Positions 54,727-64,000 of a stretch of 64,000 nucleotides of DNA are shown one piece after another. Source of the DNA: Crossaster papposus (taxonomy: Eukaryota; Echinodermata; Asteroidea; Velatida; Solasteridae); assembly GCA_037893245.1 (NCBI GenBank), contig JBAIAA010000098.1, positions 333,120-397,119 on the forward strand, written 5' to 3'. The position numbers and the translations under genes were made by a program. The notes under the pieces are model-generated. The model saw only the letters and a program-made list of their open reading frames with translations, had not been told where the DNA came from and searched no databases. Positions within the stretch are counted from its first letter, which is position 1, and every line of letters starts with the position of its first letter.

Positions 54727-55721
54727 TAGTCTTGTTTGCAAGACGATCTTCGCGATGCGGGGCGCCCTCTAACGTACGCCGTAGATCACGCGCGAATTAC
54801 CTTCGCTAAGACCGTCTTGTTTATCTGCTCTAATCGCTCGGAAAATTCCGAGCAGAATTGTTTCGCATTTGCATGCGCGTGTGACGTTGCGTGACGTAAC
54901 TTGCATAATAATCGCTGACTCACTGGCATAGTTTCTGTACGTCGCAGCGGCGTGTGGACATACACTGTACATGTAGTATAAAATAGACCGTGTGAGTGCG
55001 TCGCGTGCGTTGTTGTTATAGCGTTGTTTAGTGAAAAAATGTCCGAGTGGACGAAGCAATCGATGTTACAGCAAAGATGCCCCTGGGCCCGGCTTTGCCG
55101 AAGCCATTGTACCCACTGACCTCTATACATGGACAGATCATCCATTGTTTCATTTTGAAGTCGGCATGCAGAGAAGTGCAACATGGCGTCACTGCTGTGA
55201 GCCAATGAAATGTCCAGGTGTAGAGTTCAGTTGGTTGGTAAATCCACTGACCTCTACAACTGGACATTTCATTGGCTCACAGCAGTGACGCCATGTTGCA
55301 CTTCCAGTTCGCGCCGACTTCAAGTGTTAGCACAGCAGAATATGGACAATGATCCGTCCAGGTGTTGAGGTCAGTGATTGTACCGTCTGTTCGCGACCCG
55401 TCGCGACATCAATAACTGTCCACGTATCCCGTACGTTTGATTGCTGCGATATACATCGCGCGCACAGTACCTAGCAAGGTACCTAACTAACAACCTTATT
55501 TCTAAAACACAAACTTCCTTCAGTGCGCAAGCGTCATTATGCTTTTGACCTCCCTGTTGAATTATGTATAGAGGTCACGCGCTGAGATTTGAGCAGTTAA
55601 ACAAGACGATGTTATCGAAGGTCATTGCGTGTATGATACGACTTACATTAGAGGACGCCCGCATCGGCGGCCTACGCGCGCTGCATATACCGCGATTAAG
55701 ATCGTCTTGCAAACAAGACTA
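54727..55721. mobile_element. MITE with TAGTC...GACTA ends and 9-bp TSD, carrying a nested hAT-like MITE
   Basis: The ends TAGTCTTGTTTGCAAGACGA and its exact inverse lie inside ATGAGACAG on both sides (54718-54726 and 55722-55730). A 9-bp duplication again fits Mutator-type transposition. Excluding the nested element (55114-55376) it is about 720 bp. Its termini resemble the element at 3157-3508. The plus and minus frames in it carry no transposase motifs. Confidence 0.85.
55114..55376 (-). mobile_element. hAT-like foldback MITE, copy 2, 8-bp TSD
   Basis: Runs CACTGACCTC to GAGGTCAGTG, reverse orientation to the copy at 24697, with no or very few differences by eye. Flanked by ATTGTACC on both sides (55106-55113 and 55377-55384). 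Confidence 0.92.
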
Positions 55722-55738
55722 ATGAGACAGGTGACCTG

Positions 55739-56263
55739 CAAGCTATGGTGGCTGATCTCCGCCAAGAACACATTTTTTTAACTACGGCATTATATATGAC
55801 TAATATGACGGTATAGCGCTATAATACAGCGTTATAACGCCCTAATCCGACAATATAACATCCTAAAGATACAGCGTATAATAAGGCGTTATAATATAAC
55901 GCCTTATTATACGGTGTAAACGCACTAATACGGCACTATAACGCCCTATAAGACAATATAAAGCCCTAAATTTACGGCGTTATAATGTCGTATTATTATA
56001 TTAGGGCATTAAAATGCCGTAATCATCCCTCGAATGTGGGCACACCTATTTAATTCTAGTTCTGTATGGAGAATTGTTTGTGTCTGCTCGCTTTTATTTT
56101 TTGTTCACTTGTACGGCCTCATAACGCCATATTAGGGCGTTGTAATGCCGTATTAGGGCGTTATAACGCCGTAATTTAGGACAGGAATTTAAGAAGTTAT
56201 AACGCCGTAATAGTAACGCTGTTATTAAAAAAATTGTTCTTGGCAGAGATCAGCCACCATAGC
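55739..56263. mobile_element. Foldback element with GCGTTATAACGCC-type palindromes
   Basis: The ends GCTATGGTGGCTGATCT and AGATCAGCCACCATAGC are exact inverses, followed by CCAAGAACA and TGTTCTTGG. The interior is full of self-complementary words such as GCGTTATAACGCC and GGCGTTATAA in both directions. Confidence 0.85.
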
Positions 56264-56345
56264 AAGCAGACCCATTCCTTGATGATCACAATGATACCCA
56301 GGGAGCGCTGTGATGCCAGGCTAGAGCCAGACAGACTGCAGGAGT

Positions 56346-57034
56346 GCCGGTGTGGAAGGTAATTCTGTCCCCCGGTAAAATTGTCCGGGGGGACAGAATT
56401 ACCTAGGTAAAAGTGTCCTCCTAGAGCCGTTAATTCCGTCCCCCTCCAGTTTATTCTGTCCCCTCTCTAGGTAATTTTGTCCCCCAATGTTCCACACATA
56501 AGTGGTTATTTTGATGTTATTTCAATGAAAAGCCCACATGGTATTTATTATTTGGACTTCCGTTCCCTTCATCGATTTATCAAAATAAAAATAAAAATAT
56601 AAATAACTGTGTTAATTAAATCAACCGATCTACGTTTCTGCGCGAAAGGGAAATTAGCGGTAATCAGTATTTTCAGACTTCTTGCACGCGTACAAATTAT
56701 GTATACCCAGCACGAAATGTGGCAGCACTTTTGACCACCTGTAATTTGTGGTACGCTACACATCCTACAGTCTGCCACAAATGATGCACCATGAAGGGGT
56801 GAACCTGTACTACACTGGTTGTTGCGTCTAGTGGGTGCTAGACTTGTGACGTTGCACGGGACAATTTTACCAGGGGGACACGTTTAACGTTGGGCAGGGA
56901 GACAGAATTACCTGGAGGGGGACAGAAATACCTAGGTAAATGTGTCCCCCCGGACAGATTTACCGGGTCACGGCCTGGTAAGTCTGTCCGGGGGGACACA
57001 TTTACCAGGGGGGACAGAATTACCTTTCACACCG
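56346..57034. mobile_element. Foldback element with repeated GGTAATTCTGTCCCCC ends
   Basis: The ends CCGGTGTGGAAGGTAATTCT and the inverse GGACAGAATTACCTTTCACA / CCGG frame the unit. Inside each arm GGTAAxTxTGTCC(C)n-type words are repeated several times in both senses. The core (about 56500-56860) is unique AT-rich sequence. Confidence 0.85.
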
Positions 57035-57821
57035 GAATCCTGGTCGGCTAGAGAGTGGAATCAGGTAAAAGCAACTTGTCAACTCTTTAGCCCTTTTTGT
57101 GCGACAAGTCTCGGGGTTGACACAGGTTTAAAAACATGCTGCGTTTCATGCTTGAAAACTTTCAACCTCGTGCCGCCCTAACATTATACTGTAACGAGTG
57201 AGGGGGTGCCCGATCAGAGAATGACGATGTATGTACGGCCACCGTACAATACTTACGGCTGGTCTGAACTGGCGGACGTCTGCAGGAACTTCACTAATCG
57301 TCAGAGGGCGCACTTCAGACAGAAGATAGGGGATGGGCGTGGATTTGGGAAAGGGGAGGGGGTGAAAGTCTTGAACCAGTCTAATAACTAACTCTGCGGG
57401 AACTGGGGAATGGGAGGGGTGTAGGTAGCCCAGGCTCACCAGGAAGATTCCACCGTCGTCAATCAAATGAGAAGACTTAAGCAAATCCAGTCTACTAATT
57501 AATAGACCTAATGCGCAGGTGCACGCATTAAAAACAGACTAAATAGAGTAATTCACTCGAGGAAACAGCTTTTATAATTTAAGAACTCGAACCGCAACAA
57601 ATAATTTATTAACAGTAGCGCTAAATGCAACTCTATTCACAGTAATTATTATTTACAGTAATTATAGTACATTGTAATAGCTGTTATCACTGTTCATGTG
57701 ACTCATAAATATACGAGATTGCCATTGAAGTGCACAGTTTTTGTTTTACGTACAAAGCCGATTATAGTTGCTATACGTGTATGTACAGTCACAGTTTAGG
57801 TCAACTTTAAAATTATTACAA
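57035..57821. other. Spacer with an unidentified minus-strand frame
   Basis: A 112-codon frame at 57484-57146 (minus) starts MLKSSHLIDDGGIFLVSLGY. It has no domain I recognise and no clear splice sites. It could be a small unknown exon or chance. Confidence 0.35.
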
Positions 57822-59620
57822 TCTATATAATAATACGCTACTCTCTGTCTGTGTGTCTGTGCGCGCTTTTTCGTCCCCTTCCCGGGGTCGTGCGGCGTTC
57901 AGACTCGGTGGGTGGGTCCGGCTCGGTCCCCGCAAGAACCAGTTTGCATTCGCTAGGGCGTGCGAGGTCAAAGGTCATCTAGGGGTCACCTTTTTCAAGT
58001 TTTTTGAAGTCTGTGCGCGCTTTTTCGTCCCCTTCCCGGGGTCGTGCGGCGTTCAAACTCGGTGGGTGGGTCCGGCTCGGTCCCCGCAACAACCAGTTTG
58101 CATTCGCTAGAGCGTACGAGGTCAAAGGTCATCTAGGGGTCACCTTTTTGAAGTCTGTGCGCGCTTTTTCGTCCCCTTCCCCGCAACAACCAGTTTGCAT
58201 TCGCTAGAGCGTACGAGGTCAAAGGTCATCTAGGGGTCACCTTTTTGAAGTCTGTGCGCGCTTTTTCGTCCCCTTCCCGGGGTCGTGCGGCGTTCAAACT
58301 CGGTGGGTGGGTCCGGCTCGGTCCCCGCAAGAACCAGTTTGCATTCGCTAGGGCGTACGAGGTCAAAGGTCATCTAGGGGTCACCTTTTTCAAGTTTTTT
58401 GAAGTCTGTGCGCGCTTTTTCGTCCCCTTCCCGGGGTCGTGCGGCGTTCAAACTCGGTGGGTGGGTCCGGCTCGGTCCCCGCAACAACCAGTTTGCATTC
58501 GCTAGAGCGTACGAGGTCAAAGGTCATCTAGGGGTCACCTTTTTGAAGTCTGTGCGCGCTTTTTCGTCCCCTTCCTGGGGTCGTGCGGCGTTCAAACTCG
58601 GTGGGTGGGTCCGGCTCGGTCCCCGCAAGAACCAGTTTGCATTCGCTAGAGCGTACGAGGTCAAAGGTCATCTAGGGGTCACCTTTTTGAAGTCTGTGCG
58701 CGCTTTTTCGTCCCCTTCCCGGGGTCGTGCGGCGTTCAAACTCGGTGGGTGGGTCCGGCTCGGTCCCCGCAAGAACCAGTTTGCATTCGCTAGAGCGTAC
58801 GAGGTCAAAGGTCATCTAGGGGTCACCTTTTTGAAGTCTGTGCGCGCTTTTTCGTCCCCTTCCCGGGGTCGTGCGGCGTTCAAACTCGGTGGGTGGGTCC
58901 GGCTCGGTCCCCGCAAGAACCAGTTTGCATTCGCTAGAGCGTACGAGGTCAAAGGTCATCTAGGGGTCACCTTTTTGAAGTTGGTCGGATCGTGCTTAAA
59001 CTCGGTGATCGCAATGCTCGATGCGAGGTGAGCGTGGCAAAAATAAAACGGGTTAGCGTTTTTCGGGTCTTCCGGGGTCAAAGGTCGTCTAAGGGTCGAA
59101 TTTTCAAAGTTTGTCCTATCGGGCTTAAACTCGGGGACGGGAAGCCCGAATGCAAGTTGAACGTGGAAAAAAAAGCGTTTGTCGGGTCAAAGGTCATCTA
59201 GGGGTCAACTTTTTGAAGTTGGTCCGATCGGGCTTAAACTCGGGGACGGGAAGCCCGAATGCGAGTCGAAGTTGGAAAAAAAAACGTTTGTCGGGTCAAA
59301 GGTCATCTAAGGGTCGAATTTTCAAAGTTGGTCCGATCGGGCTTAAACTCGGGGACGGGAAGCCCGAATGCGAGTCGAAGTTGGAAAAAAAAACGTGTGT
59401 CGGGTCAAAGGTCATCTAAGGGTCGAATTTTCAAAGTTTGTCCGATCGGGCTTCAACTCGGGGACGGGAAGCCCGAATGCGAGTCGAACTTGAAAAAAAA
59501 AGCGTTTGTCGGGTCAAAGGTCATCTAAGGGTCGAATTTTCACAGTTTGTCCGATCGGGCTTAAACTCGGGGACGGGAAGCCCGAATGCGAGTCGAACTT
59601 GGAATGATAGAGTCAACATG
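57822..59620 (+). mobile_element. Element with tandem repeats carrying nuclear-receptor DR1 sites
   Basis: Starts TCTATATAATAATACGCTAC, then a TCTGTCTGTG microsatellite. Next come about eight units of roughly 95-154 bp (57857-58980), each ending GAGGTCAAAGGTCATCTAGG and GGTCACC. A second array of about 108 bp follows (59085-59600), with GGGTCAAAGGTCATC and TCGGGCTTAAACTCGGGGAC. AGGTCAAAGGTCA is a perfect direct repeat of AGGTCA spaced by one base (DR1). The TC start and internal minisatellites could suit a Helitron-type non-autonomous element, but no CTRR hairpin end was identified. The frames at 57853-59866 are repeat artefacts. Confidence 0.75.
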
Positions 59621-59691
59621 TATCCACAATCCCCATCCATCCAGGGAAGTAGCTACAAACACGAGAACCGACAAACCCCGGGTGACCGCCT

Positions 59692-59993
59692 AGTCTATAT
59701 AATAATACGCTACTCTCTGTCTGTCTGTCTGTGTGTCTGTCTGTGCGCGCTTTTTCGTCCCCTTCCTGGGGTCGTGCGGCGTTCAAACTCGGTGGGTGGG
59801 TCCGGCTCGGTCCCCGCAAGAACCAGTTTGCATTCGCTAGAGCGTACGAGGTCAAAGGTCATCTAGGGGTCACCTTTTTGAAGTTGGTCGGATCGTGCTT
59901 AAACTCGGTGATCGCAATGCTCGATGCGAGGTGAGCGTGGCAAAAATAAAACGGGTTAGCGTTTTTCGGGTCTTCCGGGGTCAAAGGTCGTCT
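59692..59993 (+). mobile_element. Short second copy of the DR1-repeat element
   Basis: Begins with the same TCTATATAATAATACGCTAC, has one repeat unit with the DR1 site, and ends with the same GATCGCAATGCTCGATGCGA and GGTTAGCGTTTTTCGG block as 58980-59093. It shows that the number of internal units varies between copies. Confidence 0.8.
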
Positions 59994-60615
59994 AAACCGA
60001 ACACGTAACCGCTGCGATGCGCAGCCGCAGACCAAAAGCGCGGCAATCTAACATTTTCATTTATTACCAACAGAGGGCGGGCTTCCTAGTGTAACTATAA
60101 TTATAAACACAACAGCTTCCAACATGCGTACGTATCTCAACTCCAAATTGTCTATTTTAAACCGAGTATCTGAAATTCCCTATCATTTTTTAACTTGTAT
60201 GTTGTGAGATGGTTTGTGGTGAATGTCTTGTAATTCAGTCTGCTCTGTTGCATGAGTTATATGCCGTTTATGGCAACAGCAGCAAGACGTACATGTACAC
60301 ACAGAGTCTAATGTTGTGCAAAACATTATTTCCATCGTTTCGGTCGGGTCGGGTCGGTTAAGCCTAGCATGTTGTGGAAAAACCTAAATAAACCGAAAAT
60401 AACAGGAAATTCATGTGGTGTATTCACTATTTTACAGCTTCATATTACAGCCAATTTACGCATGCGCAATACTACCAACGAGTCTGGATTTTATAGTCTA
60501 ATCTTTTGTAATTCATTACATACCAGGTGGGCGTTGCTTGATCGATCAATATTCACAAATATAAATAACAGCAGCATAATCTGTGTGTCTGCTGAGTTGG
60601 TTTGTGGTGAATGTC
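59994..60615. other. GPCR downstream flank with a duplicated piece of its 3' end
   Basis: GGTTTGTGGTGAATGTCTT and AATTCAGTCT(G/C)CTCTGTTGCAT at about 60211-60255 repeat the sequence around the GPCR stop codon (60597-60645). Otherwise nothing was recognised. Confidence 0.55.
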
Positions 60616-61984
60616 TTACAATTCAGTCTCCTCTGTTGCATCAATGACAGGAGAGTGCCTTTCATGAGTTTGTCCACTGTGAATTTCCTGCAATTCCATG
60701 GACTGCTCTGTTTCATGAACTATGCAAACAGTAGCAGCATCAGCATCAGCAAGCTTATCAAGAGAGCAAGTCTCTGGATTGTGGGGCACTTCTTGCAATC
60801 CGGCAATCTGCTTTGATGCATCACAAATACCAACGCTGGCACCAGCGAGCCTCTCATGAGTTTGTCCGCTGTGAATTCTCTGCAATTCAATCCGCTCAGC
60901 TGGCTCCAGTCGGGTATTTTGGCGTCGTGTGCTTTGGCGTTTAGTATTTTGGCGTTTAGTATTTTGGCGTTGGGCGTCAGGGTTTGTGGTTTTGTTACAA
61001 CCGTAACATCGGCAGCAGCAACAGCAACGACAGCGTTTCGGATCAAGCCAGGAAAATGTTTCCACTAAGGCTGCCCGGTAGTCAGCATTGACGCCACTGT
61101 ATACTGGAGGGTCCACTGAAGAACTCAACAAGAACAAAATAGTACCGAGAACGTTTACATGAAGCAGTGAATCCCCCAAGTTAATTTTATTCAAAGTAGA
61201 TCGAGAGGCTAGACCAGGTCACGACTAATGACATTGTAACCTCGATGATGAAAACAATATTGAGGGTGAAAAACACAGCAGTGTTTACCACAAGCATGGC
61301 AATGACCCGGCGCAGTTTGTGGTGTGATTGTGTCGATGTAATTTCTTCTGGTTGTCTTTGAAGTTTCTTGACAATGCAAACATACAGAAAGGCATTGATA
61401 AACAGACCGGCTGTGTAAATAAAAATGATCAGAATGCAACAAATGGTTGTTCCAATTTTTCCTCCCCAATGGATTGTCACTATTGCCCCGATTCCTAAGG
61501 TTGCTGCAAGCACCCACATCACTGCCACTATCTTAGCAGCACGAGTTTTGCTGGCTACCGTTCTAAATTTCAGCGAATGTCGCACAGCAGAGAACCTCTC
61601 AACGGCTAAAGCCGAGACGATGAAGTTAGATGCCAAGTTGGCTGAGCGGCCCAGAGAACGCAGAAGGACAAAGCGCACTCTACCTACACGAGTCCACATT
61701 ATCGAAAACAGTTGGGCTATGAGATACAGGCTGTCTGCCACTGCTAAATTGGCCAAGTAGACGTTGGAGTGCATAGATTTGATGCGCCCCACTACGTACA
61801 GGTAAATCGCATTCATCAACAGGCCGATAGGCACCATGTACTTGACGCATTCAATCACAATGTCATTGTTGATTTGTGCTTGACTTTTTTCAACCAAAAT
61901 TGAGTCTTCCTCTGTGGTGTCAAATGCTTGAGTGATATTGCTGGAGGCTTCAGAAAGTCCAGTTGAAATGTTAGGAGTCGCCAT
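60616..61984 (-). pseudogene. Rhodopsin-like (class A) GPCR with a frameshift before TM7
   Basis: The chosen start at 61984 (MATPNISTG) follows a good acceptor (TTACTATTCAG) and gives an outer N-terminus with NIS and NIT glycosylation sites. TM1 has GLLMNAIYLYVV, TM2 NLAVADSLYLIAQ, TM3 ends ALAVERFSAVRH (E-R-F in place of D-R-Y), TM4 AVMWVLAATLGIG, TM5 FIYTAGLFINAFLY, TM6 VVNTAVFFTLNIVFI. The frame stops at 61187. TM7 continues in the next frame as NVLGTILFLLSSSVDPPVYS, with D-P-x-x-Y in place of N-P-x-x-Y. The tail has a Cys cluster (CRCCCCCRC, likely palmitoylated), a repeated RQNTKRQNTKRQ stretch and two HSGQTHER repeats to the stop at 60616. A single indel near 61190-61210 would restore the reading. 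Ligand unknown. Confidence 0.8.
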
Positions 61985-62284
61985 AGCTGCCAGCTGAATA
62001 GTAACAAACCTTTGTGATTTAGTATTAGTGAACGTTTTGCATTTAACCCTATCATTAAAATACAATCGTAAGGAAACTGGAACAGAAACTCATCAGAAAG
62101 CAAATTGCAAAATGTGTGGACACCTTTCAATAGTGTCTGTATCTATTAGATATGCCACTTTCACAATTACCGGTACCGTACATGTAGGTACCGGTACGTC
62201 AAGAAACTACATCTCATTCTGAGATTTTTTGTTGGGATAGTGCTTAAAAATTCATATACATGTACAATGTAGTTAGTTATTATA

Positions 62285-62702
62285 GGTGACCTGCTCCAAC
62301 GAAACCCGGACAAAGTTCATATTTTGGGTTTTCTTTAAGATTTTGCTTTTGTCAAATTCTCTAGGTTTTTAGCTTTAAAATAATGTATTATTTAAATATG
62401 TAACCCCACCCTATCTTCCCTGGGGAAAGGTGATAAAACCCTGACAACCTAATTATGAGATAAACAGCTTTGAAGGTCAGAAAAGCGTATTATTTCTATC
62501 ACGATTGTTTCACAAAACAATAATAAAAACACTTCTGGTTGACGGATTATGTTAAAATTTGGGGAGATTGTAGATTAAAAGTTTGTGATTCAGGAAAACC
62601 CAAAACTTCAAAATGGTAAAATTCACCCCAAATGACTTCACAAGTACATTGTAAATAAACACATTGTGCGACTTTGTCCGGATTTCGTTGGAACTGGTCA
62701 CA
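62285..62702. mobile_element. MITE-E relative
   Basis: The ends GGTGACCTGCTCCAACGAAA and the inverse TTTCGTTGGAACTGGTCAC bound the unit, with CGGACAAAGT / GACTTTGTCCG just inside. The same end sequence occurs at 34690. Confidence 0.8.
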
Positions 62703-62734
62703 TTATATACATGTACTCTCTGAGTAAACCACAT

Positions 62735-62838
62735 GTTCCAAGTTACCTCATACGGTATTACAACTTGCCCCGTACTATATTCCAACTTGCCCAATACCAT
62801 GCTCCAACTCGCCCCATACCATGTTCCAACTTATCCCC
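62735..62838 (+). repeat. Imperfect ~26-bp tandem repeat
   Basis: The phrase TTCCAACTTGCCC-type (with ACCATG) recurs four to five times. Confidence 0.6.
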
Positions 62839-62844
62839 ATGGGA

Positions 62845-63135
62845 GTTAGGTTGGCGTAGCGGTTCTTTCCTCGCCTTCCACCACTATGACTCGGGTTCGA
62901 ATCCGGCCTAGGCCAATATGTGGATTGGGTTTTCAGTCACTGTCTGACTCTGTGGGTTTTCCCCAGGATATTCTTATTGGGTTTTTCTCCCACCTCTAAA
63001 ACTGTAACTTCTTCTCATTGTCTTCTCCCTACAGGTTTCTTTAGGCTTACGAGCTACAGTGCCAAGGGCTCTCTTGAGGGATCCTCGGTTTCATTACCAG
63101 AAATAAATAATAATAATAATAATAATAATAATATC
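62845..63135 (+). mobile_element. tRNA-derived SINE with (AAT)n tail
   Basis: A-box TTGGCGTAGCGG (62851) and B-box GGTTCGAATCC (62894) lie 40 bp apart. A body with TGTGGGTTTTCCCCAGGA follows, then a (AATAAT)n tail at 63104-63133. It is different in body from the SINE at 17454. Confidence 0.85.
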
Positions 63136-63813
63136 ATGTTTCAACTAACCCCACAGGTAGGACAAGTTAAAACTCATGACATAGTCGTGTTCAAGGTGGA
63201 TATTTAAATAACCATCAACAAGTCAAAGTTTTATAGGCCACATTTGTAACAAACATACATACAAATGTATGCACTGTTATAGTTATTGTTTCTTGAATAA
63301 AGCCTGTTTGTGAAATATAGTTGTTTTTATTAAAATTGTTCCAACTATAAACCCAAGTCTCGCCAAAAATGACCGTTGCCAGGCTGAAGTTCACGCACTT
63401 GTGTACTTAGTTTCACTTTATCAGGTACTGTACAGAATGAAAGTGACATTGGACAAGTACGAACAAAAATATGAAATTTGAGATGAGATTTCAGAGAAGT
63501 TTATAACGAAATTTCAGTTTCAGTTTTGTTAGAAATTGAACCCCAAAAAAGTAAATTCTTTTGTGTTTACAGTTGGGAACCATACGTACATTTGTAGGTT
63601 GACTTGTACCACACATCACAAGCTCATCTGTGACAAAACTAAACACATCAAATTAATGTTAAAACATTGTTACGGTCAGTTATGGCAACTACCAATTTGT
63701 CTTGGCATGTCAATGCCTCACGCAGTTTCAATGAAACACAAATTGTACACGACTCCCCAGACTCGGAGCTGGTCCAAGCAGCACAAGATTATGATAGGCA
63801 CAGGGGGGGGGGT

Positions 63814-63849
<36 letters not shown>

Positions 63850-64000
63850 GGGGGGCTGCACATCTCACACAGTAAATACGTATAGATCGCTACCTCGAAG
63901 CGCACCATTGAAACACGTACAAATTTGATCCGTGGATCGCTCCCCGAATTCAGTGATTCATACAACGTCCGCAAAGCCAGGTACACAGGCACGATCTACA
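63136..64000. other. Spacer with a long G run
   Basis: No exon was recognised. Bases 63803-63855 are almost pure G (53 bases with three T interruptions), a strong potential G-quadruplex or an assembly low-complexity artefact. The frames across it encode poly-Gly or poly-Pro and are not genes. Confidence 0.6.

Noticed and set aside
57853-59866. Series of Arg-rich repetitive frames up to 210 residues
   Set aside because: They follow the DNA repeat unit, shift frame between units and lack any known domain.
62851-62905. tRNA gene
   Set aside because: A and B boxes are present, but no closed acceptor stem is visible and a SINE body with (AAT)n tail follows.
63536-63992. Gly-rich and Pro-rich frames
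   Set aside because: Produced by the G tract.

Overview
This is invertebrate-animal nuclear DNA. It is AT-rich and has spliced genes with GT-AG introns, tRNA-derived SINEs, several non-LTR retrotransposons and a very dense population of short inverted-repeat (MITE/foldback) elements. The gene set (secreted collagen-C1q protein, rhodopsin-like GPCR, ATR, EEF2, MPHOSPH10) fits a marine deuterostome or other marine invertebrate. I cannot name the species from sequence alone.

Layout. 1-9 kb: a CR1/Jockey-type retrotransposon copy, a second RT copy, MITEs, and the isolated last exon of ATR (+) at 6.4 kb. 12.3-15.4 kb: a C1q-domain gene (+) with two untranslated exons, preceded by a triplicated 153-bp promoter-like repeat. 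16.8-21.0 kb: an FAD-dependent amine/sarcosine-oxidase-like gene (-), frame-disrupted and lacking middle exons. 22-27 kb: a 1.5-kb palindrome and a 2.9-kb inverted-repeat-bounded unit holding a 138-bp satellite. 27-30 kb: a second, near-identical copy of the first retrotransposon. 30.4-32.7 kb: a ~90-bp satellite. 33.8-37.3 kb: the last three exons of EEF2 (-). 37.8-45.7 kb: eight exons of MPHOSPH10 (-). 47-54 kb: a degraded I-like retrotransposon (-) with another RT fragment inserted in its ORF1. 54.7-60 kb: more foldback elements and a tandem array carrying nuclear-receptor DR1 motifs. 60.6-62.0 kb: a GPCR (-) with one frameshift before TM7.

The genes show no common pathway. The strongest points for a second look are: (i) an apparent join of MPHOSPH10 5' exons to EEF2 3' exons across a MITE; (ii) an 86-bp tandem duplication that copies the end of an MPHOSPH10 exon together with its splice donor five extra times; (iii) three unrelated repeat arrays that each carry a textbook transcription-factor site in every unit (CRE plus E-box, POU octamer, DR1); (iv) nested MITE insertions with readable 8- and 9-bp target-site duplications. 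Several genes look truncated or frame-shifted, so assembly error has to be weighed against true pseudogenisation throughout. All reading is by eye; no search was run.
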